Shown here one piece after another: positions 41,033-50,682 of a stretch of DNA of 64,000 bases. The stretch lies in the NCBI RefSeq assembly GCF_020731355.1, contig NZ_JAJFZK010000004.1, positions 248,001-312,000 on the forward strand, given 5' to 3'. This stretch comes from Bacillus sp. REN16. Its GTDB lineage: Bacteria; Bacillota; Bacilli; Bacillales; Bacillaceae_L. Under the pieces are notes generated by a model. That model was not told where the DNA came from and made no database searches. It saw nothing but the letters and a program-made list of their open reading frames with translations. The first letter of the stretch is position 1, and every line of letters starts with the position of its first letter. Position numbers and translations under genes: made by a program.

Positions 41033-42841
41033 ATGGGGTATCGAATTCCCGAAGAAACAATCGAAAAAATTCGTATATCTGTTGACATTGTTGATATTAT
41101 TAGTGAATATGTTCAATTGAAGAAGCAAGGTAGAAATTATTTTGGCTTATGTCCATTTCACGGTGAAAATACCCCTTCATTTTCTGTATCCCCTGATAAA
41201 CAAATCTTTCATTGTTTTGGGTGTGGTGCAGGTGGAAATGTATTTTCTTTTTTAATGGACTTAGAAGGGTATTCCTTTGCAGAGGCTGCGGCTAACTTAG
41301 CTAGAAAAGTGAACATAGACTTATCAGATTATGAACAGCAAACTGCTGTTTCTAATAAAAGCAATGATGCATCAAAAATGCAAGAAGCGCACGAGCTTAT
41401 AAAGAAATTCTATCATCACCTATTACTTAATACAAAAGAAGGTCAACCAGCATTAGATTATTTAACAAATAGGGGCATTACAAGGGATGTTATCGAAAAG
41501 TTTGAAATTGGCTATGCTCTTGATTCGTGGAGCTTCGCTACGAAATTTCTCCAAAAAAGAGGATTTAAGCCTGAGTTGATGGAACGTGCCGGATTACTTG
41601 TAAAAAAGGAGGATACCGGAACATTCTTCGATAGATTTCGAAACCGTATTATGTTCCCGATTTGGGATCATCAAGGCAAAACGATTGCTTTTTCTGGCAG
41701 GGTGCTTGAAAAGGGTCAGGAACCAAAGTATTTAAACAGTCCCGAAACGATTATATTTAATAAGAGTAAGACCCTTTATAATTTCCATCAAGCAAGACTT
41801 GATATCCGAAAACAACAGCAAGCGGTCCTTTTTGAAGGATTCGCAGATGTAATTGCAGCTGATTCAGCTGATGTTCCAAATTCGATTGGTACAATGGGTA
41901 CATCCTTAACGGATGAACATGTAAAAATGATTAGAAGGAATGTGGAGTCTGTTGTCATTTGCTATGACTCTGATAATGCTGGGCTTGATGCTGCTTTACG
42001 GGCTTCATCCATGTTGGTTGAAGCAGGCTGTTATGTGAGAGTTGCAACGATGCCCAATGGTATGGACCCTGATGACTACATTAAAAAACATGGCGCAGAG
42101 AAGTTTAAAAATGATGTAATAGGGGCAAGTCTTACATTAATGGCATTTAAAATGCAGTACTTACGAAGAGGAAAAAATCTTCAGGATGAAGGAGAACGTA
42201 TCCGTTATATCGAAGAAGTACTTAAGGAAATATCCTCTTTAGAAAAGGCTGTTGAACGAGACCATTATTTGCGCCAGCTTTCGGGTGAATTTTCGATTTC
42301 ACTAGATGCGTTAAAAACCCAACAGCTTCAGTATTATAAATCTGAACGGAAAAAAAGGGATAATTTCTCTGGGAATAGAAATAATACGAAAGCGAAACCT
42401 GCCGTATCTAAACAATTACTTAAAGCCTATCATAATGCAGAACGTTTTTTACTTGCGTATATGCTAAGAAGTCGGGATATTGCCGATAAAGTTCAAGATC
42501 AGCTGCAAGCCGAATTTAATATTGAGGAGCATCAAGCAATTTTAACGTATCTTTACGCATATTATGAAGAAGGTCATGAGCCAGATATCAGCACATTTCT
42601 AACAAGGATACACGATGATAATCTTAAACGAATTGTCACAGATATAGCAATGATGTCAGTTGAAGAAGAAGTATCAGATTCTGTCTTATCAGATTATGTG
42701 AAACAGGTGTTGAATCACAAAAAATTGTCAATGATAAAAGAAAAAGAATCTGAACAGCTTGATGCTGAACGCAGTAAGGATTATTTGAAGGCTGCTACGA
42801 TTGCAAATGAAATCATTCAAATGAAAAAAGCCTTACATTAA
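41033..42841 (+). CDS. dnaG: DnaG, DNA primase
   Basis: DnaG makes RNA primers at the replication fork and binds the DnaB-type helicase. The 602-residue protein has an N-terminal zinc-binding domain (C-P-F-H and C-F-G-C, about residues 40-65) and a TOPRIM catalytic core with LFEGFADV (near 265) and CYDSDNAG (near 312). A C-terminal helicase-binding domain completes it. The ATG at 41033 follows TTGGGGATG; the TTG at 41018 overlaps that site. It is followed by sigA, the classical macromolecular synthesis operon. Confidence 0.96.
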   Translation: MGYRIPEETIEKIRISVDIVDIISEYVQLKKQGRNYFGLCPFHGENTPSFSVSPDKQIFHCFGCGAGGNVFSFLMDLEGYSFAEAAANLARKVNIDLSDYEQQTAVSNKSNDASKMQEAHELIKKFYHHLLLNTKEGQPALDYLTNRGITRDVIEKFEIGYALDSWSFATKFLQKRGFKPELMERAGLLVKKEDTGTFFDRFRNRIMFPIWDHQGKTIAFSGRVLEKGQEPKYLNSPETIIFNKSKTLYNFHQARLDIRKQQQAVLFEGFADVIAADSADVPNSIGTMGTSLTDEHVKMIRRNVESVVICYDSDNAGLDAALRASSMLVEAGCYVRVATMPNGMDPDDYIKKHGAEKFKNDVIGASLTLMAFKMQYLRRGKNLQDEGERIRYIEEVLKEISSLEKAVERDHYLRQLSGEFSISLDALKTQQLQYYKSERKKRDNFSGNRNNTKAKPAVSKQLLKAYHNAERFLLAYMLRSRDIADKVQDQLQAEFNIEEHQAILTYLYAYYEEGHEPDISTFLTRIHDDNLKRIVTDIAMMSVEEEVSDSVLSDYVKQVLNHKKLSMIKEKESEQLDAERSKDYLKAATIANEIIQMKKALH

Positions 42842-42892
42842 AATAGGTTTTCTAACCTCTATGTCTTACTAGTTTTGGAAGGAGGGGAACAA

Positions 42893-44029
42893 ATGGCTGA
42901 AAAGTCTAAAGAAGTTGATACAGAACTAACATTAGAGCTAGTTAAAGAAAAATTAACAGCGCTTGGAAAAAAACGCGGTGTGTTAACGTATGAAGAAATC
43001 GCAGAGCGCATGTCTGGTTTTGAAGTTGAATCAGACCATCTTGATGAATACTATGAGTTCCTTGGAGAGCAGGGGATTGAATTAATTGGTGATGGTGAAG
43101 ACCATGATGCTGATGCAGAAGATGAGGATGATCCAAATGTTCAAGATTTATCCAAGGAAGAAGAATTCGATCTAAATGACCTAAGTGTTCCTCCAGGAGT
43201 TAAGATCAATGACCCAGTGCGTATGTACTTAAAAGAAATTGGCCGTGTGGACCTACTATCTGCAGATGATGAGATTCAGCTTGCTGAAAGAATCGAACAA
43301 GGTGATGAAGAGGCCAAACGCCGACTAGCTGAAGCCAATTTACGACTTGTTGTAAGTATTGCAAAGCGTTACGTTGGTCGTGGGATGTTGTTCCTAGATT
43401 TGATCCAAGAAGGAAATATGGGATTAATTAAAGCTGTTGAGAAATTTGATTATCGCAAAGGCTTCAAATTCAGTACGTATGCCACTTGGTGGATTCGTCA
43501 AGCAATTACACGTGCGATTGCAGACCAAGCTAGAACCATTCGTATCCCGGTTCATATGGTTGAAACGATCAATAAATTAATTCGTGTACAACGTCAGTTA
43601 CTCCAGGATCTTGGACGCGAACCAACCCCTGAAGAAATTGGCGAGGATATGGATTTAACCCCTGAAAAGGTTAGGGAAATCCTAAAGATTGCTCAAGAGC
43701 CTGTATCATTAGAAACACCAATTGGTGAAGAAGATGATTCACATCTTGGTGATTTTATCGAAGACCAGGATGCAACATCTCCATCTGAACATGCAGCATA
43801 TGAGCTTTTAAAAGAACAGCTTGAAGATGTCCTTGATACCTTAACTGATCGAGAAGAAAATGTATTACGTCTCCGTTTTGGCTTGGATGATGGACGTACT
43901 CGTACCCTCGAAGAAGTAGGTAAGGTATTTGGCGTTACTCGTGAGCGTATCCGCCAAATTGAAGCAAAAGCACTTCGTAAGCTTCGTCACCCAAGCCGTA
44001 GTAAAAGACTAAAGGATTTCTTAGAATAA
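42893..44029 (+). CDS. sigA: SigA (RpoD), primary sigma factor
   Basis: SigA directs RNA polymerase to housekeeping promoters. The 378-residue protein has a short acidic region 1.1, region 1.2 ([12 protein letters not shown]) and region 2 with [14 protein letters not shown] for -10 recognition. Region 3 and region 4 with [18 protein letters not shown] for -35 recognition follow. The ATG at 42893 follows GGAAGGAGGGGAACAA. Length matches Bacillus SigA and lacks the large insert of E. coli RpoD. Confidence 0.97.
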   Translation: MAEKSKEVDTELTLELVKEKLTALGKKRGVLTYEEIAERMSGFEVESDHLDEYYEFLGEQGIELIGDGEDHDADAEDEDDPNVQDLSKEEEFDLNDLSVPPGVKINDPVRMYLKEIGRVDLLSADDEIQLAERIEQGDEEAKRRLAEANLRLVVSIAKRYVGRGMLFLDLIQEGNMGLIKAVEKFDYRKGFKFSTYATWWIRQAITRAIADQARTIRIPVHMVETINKLIRVQRQLLQDLGREPTPEEIGEDMDLTPEKVREILKIAQEPVSLETPIGEEDDSHLGDFIEDQDATSPSEHAAYELLKEQLEDVLDTLTDREENVLRLRFGLDDGRTRTLEEVGKVFGVTRERIRQIEAKALRKLRHPSRSKRLKDFLE

Positions 44030-44049
44030 AACTTTTCATTTACATTTCG

Positions 44050-44087
44050 TAGTTTACTTCATAAAATTGAAGTAAACTATTTTTTTG
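44050..44087 (+). terminator. Terminator after sigA
   Basis: TAGTTTACTTC/GAAGTAAACTA (11 bp, 8-base loop) is followed by TTTTTTT. Confidence 0.93.
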
Positions 44088-44130
44088 GGGTCATTACCCG
44101 TTTTTAAGTATTAGAAAGGTGAACGCTTTC

Positions 44131-44664
44131 ATGAATCAAGACAGAAAAAAAGTTATTATCAACGAAATTATCTATTGGCGTGAAAACAAATTACTTCCGG
44201 AAGCTTATTGTAATTTCCTTCTTTCGTTATATACGGAAGGTGAGGGGGTCGAACCCACTAAGACAACGGCCCCAGCAAAGAATAAAACGACAATTTCGAT
44301 ACTCGGAATTGGTTTACTTTTACCAGTTTTATTTCTTGTCACTTATTTTACTGAAATATCGCCTATATTGCAAATGGTTATAAACTTTATTTTTATAATT
44401 ATCTGTACTTTAGGGTTGATTAGGAACAGAAATAATCCATTTTTTGTACATATTGGTTCCGTTATTCTTGCTCTTTTTATCCTTCTTTTATCAGTGAACG
44501 TAAGTGATCTCCTGTTTAAAGGGCATGAATATTATTTGTTTGGAATTATTTTATTGAATTGTTTTTGTTGGGTAATTGTTGGTATTTTTTCAAAGAAAAA
44601 ATATTTTTTAATCACCGGAATTCTTGGCAGTATTACTTCCGTTATTCTTCTATTTAATTTTTAA
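44131..44664 (+). CDS. Unrecognised polytopic membrane protein
   Basis: I do not recognise this 177-residue protein. A polar N-terminal segment of about 50 residues (KVIINEIIYWRENKLLPEAY) is followed by about six hydrophobic helices and two short basic loops (RNRNN, SKKKY). The ATG at 44131 is preceded by AGAAAGGTGA; a GTG at 44119 is part of that site. B. subtilis has no gene of this kind between sigA and cccA. Its downstream neighbour, an acyl-CoA dehydrogenase, has its own promoter, so a shared function is not implied. Confidence 0.7.
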   Translation: MNQDRKKVIINEIIYWRENKLLPEAYCNFLLSLYTEGEGVEPTKTTAPAKNKTTISILGIGLLLPVLFLVTYFTEISPILQMVINFIFIIICTLGLIRNRNNPFFVHIGSVILALFILLLSVNVSDLLFKGHEYYLFGIILLNCFCWVIVGIFSKKKYFLITGILGSITSVILLFNF

Positions 44665-44669
44665 ATTGT

Positions 44670-44697
44670 TTGAAAATTGGTCGACACCCCTTATAAT
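44670..44697 (+). promoter_or_regulatory. Sigma-A promoter of the acyl-CoA dehydrogenase gene
   Basis: TTGAAA at 44670-44675 and a perfect TATAAT at 44692-44697 are 16 bases apart, 34 bases before the ATG. Confidence 0.65.
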
Positions 44698-44731
44698 AGA
44701 TAGTGAAAACGCATACAACGGGAGGGGTACT

Positions 44732-45871
44732 ATGAATTTCGATTTAACGACTGAGCAAAAAATGATTCAAAAAACGATAAGGGAATTTTCTGAGGCAGAG
44801 GTTGCTCCAGGAGCTGAACAACGAGATAAAGACAAACGTTTCCCAATTGAAGTTTTTCAAAAGCTAGGAAAATTAGGCATGATGGGTTTACCGTTTCCAG
44901 AAGAGTACGGCGGTGCCGATTCAGATACAATTAGCTTTGCAATCGTGGTTGAAGAACTAAGCCGTGCCTGCGGGTCTACCGGAATTACATACTCAGCACA
45001 TATCTCGCTTGGTGGTGCACCCCTATATTTATTTGGAACAGAAGAACAAAAACAAAAGTACTTAACACCAATCTGTACTGGGGAATCGCTTGGTGCATTT
45101 GGATTAACCGAACCAAACGCTGGATCAGATGCAGGAGGAACGCAAACAGAGGCAGTACTTATGAATAACGAGTTTATAATAAACGGAAATAAATGTTTTA
45201 TTACCAATGCAAGCTTTGCAAAGCATCTTGCGCTTACAGCAATAACTGGTCGCAATGCCGGAAAAAAGGAAATCAGCGCGATTATTGTTCCAACGGATGC
45301 AGAAGGCTTTAAAGTAATCGATAATTATGAAAAAATGGGGCTTAATGCTTCAAATACAACAGAATTAGTTTTAGAGGATGTACGTGTCCCGGAGGAAAAC
45401 TTACTTGGCAAACTTGGTGAGGGCTTCAGACAGTTTCTAATCACTCTAGATGGCGGGAGAATCGGAATTGGGGCAATGGCGGTTGGAATTGCGCAGGCGG
45501 CCTATGAAAAGGCGTTATCGTACGCTAAAGAGCGAAAACAATTTGGAAGGTCAATTTCTAGTTTTCAAGCGATACAATTTAAATTAGCAGATATGGCAAT
45601 GAAAATTGAGTTGGCAAGAAATATGGTGTATAAAGCCGCATGGCTGAAGGATCAAAGCCGAAATTTTTCAAAAGAAGCGTCAATGGCAAAGCTATTTGCG
45701 TCTGAAATTTGCATGGAGGTAACAAATCAAGCTGTTCAGATTCATGGCGGGTACGGTTACATGAAGGAATATCATGTTGAAAGATTTATGAGGGATGCAA
45801 AGCTTTTAGAAATCGGTGAAGGCACATCTGAAATTCAACGAATGGTAATTGCCAGATCGCTTGGATGTTAA
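44732..45871 (+). CDS. Acyl-CoA dehydrogenase
   Basis: This FAD enzyme forms the alpha,beta double bond of an acyl-CoA and passes electrons to electron-transfer flavoprotein. The 379-residue protein has the family signatures FGLTEPNAGSD (near residue 127) and QIHGGYGYMKEYHVERFMRDA (near 335, cited as a region only). The likely catalytic-base region GEGTSEIQRM is near 363. It resembles short-chain or branched-chain types (BkdH/AcdA-like); chain length cannot be told. The ATG at 44732 follows CGGGAGGGG. It stands alone between terminators. Confidence 0.92.
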   Translation: MNFDLTTEQKMIQKTIREFSEAEVAPGAEQRDKDKRFPIEVFQKLGKLGMMGLPFPEEYGGADSDTISFAIVVEELSRACGSTGITYSAHISLGGAPLYLFGTEEQKQKYLTPICTGESLGAFGLTEPNAGSDAGGTQTEAVLMNNEFIINGNKCFITNASFAKHLALTAITGRNAGKKEISAIIVPTDAEGFKVIDNYEKMGLNASNTTELVLEDVRVPEENLLGKLGEGFRQFLITLDGGRIGIGAMAVGIAQAAYEKALSYAKERKQFGRSISSFQAIQFKLADMAMKIELARNMVYKAAWLKDQSRNFSKEASMAKLFASEICMEVTNQAVQIHGGYGYMKEYHVERFMRDAKLLEIGEGTSEIQRMVIARSLGC

Positions 45872-45890
45872 ACATAAAAATTGACTTGAG

Positions 45891-45917
45891 CTCCTTTCCC
45901 TTGGGATAGGAGTTTTT
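45891..45917 (+). terminator. Terminator after the acyl-CoA dehydrogenase gene
   Basis: CTCCTTTCCC/GGGATAGGAG (one T-T mismatch, 2-base loop) is followed by TTTTTTAT. Confidence 0.8.
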
Positions 45918-46063
45918 TATCTGTTTGTTTGACAAATTTGTGACGTTTTTGTGTAAAATAATTTTGCAATAATATGTTAATAGGGTTCTTTGTACAATTA
46001 GGTCTTTTACTTCTATCATTTTTCAAGTAAAATAGAGAGTGTTTGTAAAGAATATATATTATA

Positions 46064-46249
46064 TTAACTTTATTCAGCGATTCTTCCGAATTCTGAAGTG
46101 GCAGGATAAAATTAGCGGACCCAAATCAGTTAGGTTTCAAAACCTGGCTGAATAAAGTTAAGCCTCCGGCGGATGCCGCGATTTTTTAAAGGAAATTTTT
46201 CGGGCAAGCCGAAAAAAATCGGGCGCAAATACGCTAAGGCGCATTTGAT
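46064..46249 (+). repeat. Family C structured element, copy 2 (upstream of cccA)
   Basis: The outer stem TTAACTTTATTCAGC/GCTGAATAAAGTTAA is 15 bp and perfect, and encloses 68 bases. It is followed by GCCTCCGGCGGATGCC, then a hairpin with TTTTTCGG-GCAAG-CCGAAAAA and the CAAATACGC/GCGCATTTG hairpin. It ends 37 bases before cccA in the same direction. Confidence 0.8.
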
Positions 46250-46286
46250 TAATGAATTATGTACATAAGGTAAGGGAGGTCAGAAA

Positions 46287-46640
46287 ATGAAAAAGAATCC
46301 ATTAATACCATTTGCTTTAATTGCGGTTTTCGGTATTGGACTTATGTTCCTATTAGGCTTTGTTGGACTAGGTAACATGGACGAAATGGCAAACAAAGGT
46401 GAAGAGGCTCCAGAAACAGCAGCTGCATCCCCAGAAGAGGTTGTCAAGAGTACATGTGCAGCATGTCATGGTCAGGATTTAGCGGGTCAAGGTACTGCGC
46501 CAGCATTGAAAGGTATTGATCTATCTGTTGAAGAAATTCAGGATGTTATCACAAACGGTAGAGGTGCAATGCCAGGTGGCTTAGTTAAAGACGCTGCAAT
46601 GGTAGAAGAAATAGCAAATTGGTTAGTTGAACAAAAATAA
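46287..46640 (+). CDS. cccA: Cytochrome c550, membrane-anchored
   Basis: This small c-type cytochrome carries electrons on the outer face of the membrane. The 117-residue protein has one N-terminal membrane anchor (about residues 5-28), an acidic Ala/Pro linker and a haem domain with C57-A-A-C60-H61. Met95 in GAMPGG is the likely second axial ligand. The ATG follows TAAGGGAGGTCAG. In B. subtilis cccA lies beside sigA; here two genes and a family C element separate them. Confidence 0.93.
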   Translation: MKKNPLIPFALIAVFGIGLMFLLGFVGLGNMDEMANKGEEAPETAAASPEEVVKSTCAACHGQDLAGQGTAPALKGIDLSVEEIQDVITNGRGAMPGGLVKDAAMVEEIANWLVEQK

Positions 46641-46653
46641 ATAATAATAGACT

Positions 46654-46687
46654 AAACCCCTTTACGTTTTATGTAAGGGGTTTTTTT
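46654..46687 (+). terminator. Terminator after cccA
   Basis: AAACCCCTTTAC pairs with GTAAGGGGTTT around a TTTTAT loop and is followed by a T-run. Confidence 0.92.
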
Positions 46688-46706
46688 CTGCCCATCTCAC
46701 CCTGAA

Positions 46707-46735
46707 TGGAAGTTTCCACGCAAAACCTGTATAAT
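46707..46735 (+). promoter_or_regulatory. Candidate promoter of trmK-nif3
   Basis: A perfect TATAAT at 46730-46735 has a weak -35, TGGAAG, 17 bases upstream. It lies just after the cccA terminator. Confidence 0.45.
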
Positions 46736-46771
46736 GAATTTTTAAATAACCTTAAAAAATGTGGTGTTATT

Positions 46772-47476
46772 ATGAATGAAGAGAAGCTATCAAAGCGACT
46801 GGAAACAGTCGCATCTTACATACCGAAGGGGGCTATTTTAGCAGACATCGGTTCTGATCATGCCTATCTGCCATGCTATGCATTTTTAAACGGCATGATC
46901 CAAAGCGGAATAGCTGGTGAAGTAGCAGAAGGTCCCTTACAATCAGCAAAAAAACAAATCTCTAAAAATCAACTTGACCGGGTATTGGAAGCGCGAAAAG
47001 GGGATGGCCTAGAAGTCATCGAACCAAATGAAGTAACGTGTATTACGATTGCTGGAATGGGCGGCTCATTGATACGTTCCATCCTTGATAATGGAAAGAG
47101 CAAACTACCAGGGGTAGAGCGGTTAATCCTCCAACCGAATATTGGAGCTTATACGATAAGAGAATGGCTGATTGAACATGATTGGGAGCTAATCGCTGAA
47201 GAGATTTTAGAAGAAGACAAAAAAATCTATGAAGTATTAGTTGCCGAAAAAGGTAACCCTCAAAAGCCATATAAAAATAAAGAACAAGAATTACTGCTTG
47301 GTCCATTTTTAGTAAAAGAAAAAAATCCAATCTTCATAAAAAAATGGAATCACGAGCTAAACCACTGGGAAAGAATTCTAGAACAATTAAGTGTGGCAGG
47401 AGAGACTACTGAAAATCATCTAAGAAAAGAAGAACTTAAACAAAAAATCAAGATTGTCAAGGAGGCCCTGAAATGA
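46772..47476 (+). CDS. trmK: TrmK, tRNA m1A22 methyltransferase
   Basis: TrmK methylates N1 of adenosine 22 in tRNA. The 234-residue protein has a Rossmann core with ADIGSDHAYLP near residue 25, TIAGMGG near 93 and LILQPN near 115, and a C-terminal coiled-coil. I chose the ATG at 46772 because it gives the family N-terminus (KLSKRLETVASYIP); the frame extends to 46706 without a ribosome site. It overlaps the next gene by four bases. Confidence 0.93.
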   Translation: MNEEKLSKRLETVASYIPKGAILADIGSDHAYLPCYAFLNGMIQSGIAGEVAEGPLQSAKKQISKNQLDRVLEARKGDGLEVIEPNEVTCITIAGMGGSLIRSILDNGKSKLPGVERLILQPNIGAYTIREWLIEHDWELIAEEILEEDKKIYEVLVAEKGNPQKPYKNKEQELLLGPFLVKEKNPIFIKKWNHELNHWERILEQLSVAGETTENHLRKEELKQKIKIVKEALK

Positions 47477-48600
47477 GCAAAATACCAAATGGATTTGAAG
47501 TTATCGAAGTATTTGAACAATTTTCTCCTAAATATTTAGCTGTTGAAGGTGACCGGGAGAAAATTGGCCTTCAAATTGGAACATTAAATAAACCTGTAAA
47601 GAAGATTATGGTTGTGCTTGATGTTTTAGAGGAAGTTGTCGATGAAGGAATATCAAATAATGTAGACCTGATAATCGCTCATCATCCTCCGATCTTTCGT
47701 CCATTAAAAGCCATTCAAACGGATACTCCAGCGGGAAGAATCATTGAAAAATGTATCTTACATAACGTTGCGGTTTATGCGGCACATACGAATCTTGATG
47801 TAGCGGCCGGTGGTGTTAACGATTTATTAGCGAATGCGTTAGAGCTAACAAATGTTGAATTACTGGCTCCTACTTATGAGGAAAGGCTTAAAAAACTGGC
47901 TGTATATGTTCCGAGGGAATCTGCCGAGAAGGTTAGGACAGCATTAGGAGCGGCTGGGGGAGGTTTTATTGGGAATTATAGTCACTGCACGTTTAATACA
48001 GAAGGTGTCGGGACCTTTTTGCCACACGAGGGAACAAACCCCCATATCGGAGAGGTCGGAAATTTAGAAGTAGTAGAAGAAATTAAAATCGAAACAGTTT
48101 TCCCAAGCAGCCTTCAAAAAAAGGTTGTTACGGCTATGCTTCAGGCACACCCATATGAGGAAGTTGCCTTTGACATTTACCCCCTTGAAAATGAAGGGAA
48201 AGTACTTGGACTTGGTCGAGTAGGCTATCTTGAACAAGAGCTGACACTTGAGGAGTTTGCACAGCATGTGAAGGATAAATTAGAGGTTGAAGGAATACGT
48301 GTAGTCGGTTCACTTTCAGATAAAGTAAAAAAGGTTGCCGTACTTGGCGGGGATGGCAATAAATACATTTCGCATGCCAAAAGGGCTGGGGCAGATGTGT
48401 ATGTAACAGGTGATATGTATTACCATGTTGCTCATGATGCCATGATGATGGGACTTAATATTGTTGACCCTGGTCATAATGTTGAAAAGGTCATGAAAAA
48501 AGGGGTAGCAAACATCCTAAACGAGCGTTTTAAACAAAAGAAATTCGAGGTTTCGGTTATCACCTCTGAACTAAATACAGACCCATTCAAATTCTTATAA
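47473..48600 (+). CDS. yqfO: Nif3-like dinuclear metal-centre protein (YqfO)
   Basis: The 375-residue protein belongs to the Nif3/GTP cyclohydrolase I type 2 family. Metal-binding motifs are AHHPPIF near residue 71, AHTNLDVAAGG near 104 and the C-terminal VTGDMYYHVAHDA near 313. Between the Nif3 halves is a CutA/PII-like insert (about residues 130-235), typical of the long Bacillus form. The biochemical role is unsettled. The trmK-nif3 pair is conserved in Firmicutes. Confidence 0.92.
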   Translation: MSKIPNGFEVIEVFEQFSPKYLAVEGDREKIGLQIGTLNKPVKKIMVVLDVLEEVVDEGISNNVDLIIAHHPPIFRPLKAIQTDTPAGRIIEKCILHNVAVYAAHTNLDVAAGGVNDLLANALELTNVELLAPTYEERLKKLAVYVPRESAEKVRTALGAAGGGFIGNYSHCTFNTEGVGTFLPHEGTNPHIGEVGNLEVVEEIKIETVFPSSLQKKVVTAMLQAHPYEEVAFDIYPLENEGKVLGLGRVGYLEQELTLEEFAQHVKDKLEVEGIRVVGSLSDKVKKVAVLGGDGNKYISHAKRAGADVYVTGDMYYHVAHDAMMMGLNIVDPGHNVEKVMKKGVANILNERFKQKKFEVSVITSELNTDPFKFL

Positions 48601-48607
48601 GTAAAAA

Positions 48608-48630
48608 GGTACTCCGTTTGCAGGAGTACC
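48608..48630. terminator. Terminator between nif3 and ispH
   Basis: GGTACTCC/GGAGTACC (8 bp, 7-base loop). On the minus strand it is followed by TTTTTAC, so it mainly serves ispH. Confidence 0.75.
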
Positions 48631-48636
48631 CTTGGC

Positions 48637-49581
48637 TTATTGTTTTGTTTTTACCTTTGGCAATACTTTATGAAGAGGAACTTTTCGAACACGTTCCCAA
48701 GTTTCTTCATTTTCTGGGTCATATTGTTCGAGGAAGTTAATCACTTCTTTTGTAATTGGTGTTGGAGTGGAAGCACCTGCTGTTACTGCTACTTTCTTTA
48801 CGCCTTCAAGCCATTCAAGTTGGATGTCACTTACATCTGCTACACGGTAAGCAGTAGTTCCTGCAATATCCTTAGAAACTTGTGCTAGACGGTTCGAGTT
48901 ATTGCTCATTGGGTCCCCAACTACAATTGTTAAGTCTGCCACCCCTGCTTGTTCCGCAACCGCCTCTTGGCGAACCTGTGTAGCTAGACAAATTTCATTA
49001 TGGACCTCAGTATGCGGGTATTTTTCCTTCACTTTTTCCATAACATCAAGAACATCCCATTGGCTCATCGTTGTCTGGTTAGTGACAACAAGCTTTTCAC
49101 TATTTAACTCCAGGTTCTCAACATCTTCAACGGTTTGAACAAGGTGGACGAAACCAGGTGCTTCACCAATTGCTCCTTCTGGCTCCGGATGACCTTTTTT
49201 ACCAATATATATAATATGGTAACCCTCTGCTGATTTTTCCTTAATTAAATCATGTGTTCTTGTTACGTCAGGGCAAGTTGCATCAAGAGTAACCAGACCT
49301 CTATCCTTCGCTAATTGTTTCACCTCAGGTGATACACCGTGCGCTGTGAAAATGACAGTACCTTCTTTTACTTGATTTAGAATATCTAAACGATTCTCCC
49401 CATCAAGTGTAATAATTCCTTCTTCTTCAAAGGCATCTGTTACATGTTTATTGTGAACAATCATTCCTAATATATAAATGGGTCTAGGTAATGTTTTATC
49501 TAAAGCAGCATTTTTCGCAATTACCATCGCATCCACTACACCGTAGCAATAACCGCGCGGTGCAATTTTGATTACTTCCAT
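48637..49581 (-). CDS. ispH: IspH, HMBPP reductase
   Basis: IspH makes isopentenyl and dimethylallyl diphosphate in the last step of the MEP isoprenoid pathway. The 314-residue protein has the three cysteines of the iron-sulfur cluster at C12 (APRGYCYG), C103 (DATCPDVT) and C198 (EICLATQ), plus the conserved TNQTT near 167. The ATG at 49581 follows AGGAGGAGAAGTGC. ispG of the same pathway lies in this window at 56981. Confidence 0.96.
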   Translation of the reverse strand: MEVIKIAPRGYCYGVVDAMVIAKNAALDKTLPRPIYILGMIVHNKHVTDAFEEEGIITLDGENRLDILNQVKEGTVIFTAHGVSPEVKQLAKDRGLVTLDATCPDVTRTHDLIKEKSAEGYHIIYIGKKGHPEPEGAIGEAPGFVHLVQTVEDVENLELNSEKLVVTNQTTMSQWDVLDVMEKVKEKYPHTEVHNEICLATQVRQEAVAEQAGVADLTIVVGDPMSNNSNRLAQVSKDIAGTTAYRVADVSDIQLEWLEGVKKVAVTAGASTPTPITKEVINFLEQYDPENEETWERVRKVPLHKVLPKVKTKQ

Positions 49582-49700
49582 GCACTTCTCCTCCTAAAAA
49601 ATAATAAATCGGATAGCCGTTACCATAATAACTGGTACTCTCGTAATCTCGTATTTATTATATCTGAGTATGGAGGATAATACAAAGTCTTTTATTGGTT

Positions 49701-49884
49701 GTTCAAAAGGAGGATGAAAAGGACCAAGAAGTTCAAGGCGGCGCAGCTTTGAGTAGCGGATCGTATGCAGTTAATACGTGAGCAGACGATCTTGCACGCC
49801 GGAAAAGTGGTTTTCTTTTCCAAGGAACGGAGGAGCAAGCCAACGCAGAAATTCGATGTGTCATTTTCACCGGACTTTTTGAAC
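49701..49884 (+). repeat. Family B interspersed hairpin element, copy 3 (with insert)
   Basis: The core is as in copies 1 and 2. The arms are GTTCAAAAGGAGG and CCGGACTTTTTGAAC. Relative to the others it has about 45 extra bases after ATACGTGAG, which include their own hairpin GGAAAAG/CTTTTCC. It lies between yqfQ and ispH, both on the minus strand. Confidence 0.8.
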
Positions 49885-49890
49885 TTCATA

Positions 49891-50448
49891 TTAAATGTAA
49901 AGCTTTGGCACTGATTTTCCGGTACCAGTTGCTTTTGGTTTTTCCTTGCCATTTTCTAAATTTGCATCGTCTGAAGTGACGTCAGAAAGTGATATGGTTT
50001 CTTGATCTCCTTCTTCCTCTTCATTTCCCGCGTTTTTTATGGCACTGTACATTTTAATCATAGCTGGAATATTTTTCATTAATGGGCCATATTGCTGAAC
50101 CATTGGAACAACGGATTCTGCCATTTTTAAGGTTTTTTGTACATTTCCCATCATTGCACTTAGGTTCGAGGGATTTGCTAAATTTTGAAGGGTACCGGGA
50201 TTCATTCCTTGTGAAGCATTAAAGAAGCCGGGCATTCCACCCATTCCTTGCATCGGATTCCGCTGCCCCGCACCAGGGATTAATTTTTTTAAAAGACCGC
50301 CTAATCCAGATCTTCCTTGTCCTTGCATGCCTTGCATTCCGCCAAACATACCAGGTGGCCGGTAACCATATTGCTGCGAAAACATAGATGGTGGTCTCAT
50401 TTGTCTCATTGGTCTCATTTGGTTCATTGGTTGTCTTGGATAAAACAT
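49891..50448 (-). CDS. yqfQ: YqfQ/VrrA family protein
   Basis: The 185-residue protein has a Met/Pro/Gln/Gly-rich N-terminal half with short repeats (MRPMRQMRP, GGMQGMQGQG) and a more ordered region (about residues 85-145). A charged C-terminus with GNEEEEGDQE follows. VrrA of B. anthracis, with variable repeats, is a homologue. The gene lies between ispH and cshB as in B. subtilis. Function is unknown, though family members are linked to spores. The ATG at 50448 follows AGGAGGATAAGTAA. Confidence 0.82.
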   Translation of the reverse strand: MFYPRQPMNQMRPMRQMRPPSMFSQQYGYRPPGMFGGMQGMQGQGRSGLGGLLKKLIPGAGQRNPMQGMGGMPGFFNASQGMNPGTLQNLANPSNLSAMMGNVQKTLKMAESVVPMVQQYGPLMKNIPAMIKMYSAIKNAGNEEEEGDQETISLSDVTSDDANLENGKEKPKATGTGKSVPKLYI

Positions 50449-50570
50449 TTACTTATCCTCCTCTCGCATTGCTAAGCCTTAAGTATAAGAATGAGTTTGT
50501 GATAATACCTTGTTTTTAGGATATGCGAAAAGTGGATGAATGTTTTAGCAAATCGATCAATTGGGCTTGA

Positions 50571-50600
50571 TTGGTGTTTTTCCAAGCTTTCCTTTATAAT
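50571..50600 (+). promoter_or_regulatory. Candidate sigma-A promoter of cshB
   Basis: TTGGTG at 50571-50576 and a perfect TATAAT at 50595-50600 are 18 bases apart. The leader would be about 75 bases, which is common for cold-induced RNA helicase genes. Confidence 0.5.
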
Positions 50601-50682
50601 GAATTGTTAGGTTATGATTTAATACATTTAAAGCAAAGATAATCTTACATACAAATTATATTTATATAAATGAGGGATCGTA

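Larger units (their letters stand above)
45872..46286. other. Gene-free stretch between the acyl-CoA dehydrogenase gene and cccA
   Basis: It contains a terminator (45891-45917), a possible promoter (TTGACA at 45929-45934 with TGTAAA or TAAAAT near 45952-45959) and the largest family C element (46064-46249). No coding frame is supported. Confidence 0.65.

Noticed and set aside
44624-44731. 36-codon extension of the acyl-CoA dehydrogenase
   Set aside because: It overlaps the upstream gene and the promoter; the ATG at 44732 follows GGGAGGGG and gives the normal N-terminus.
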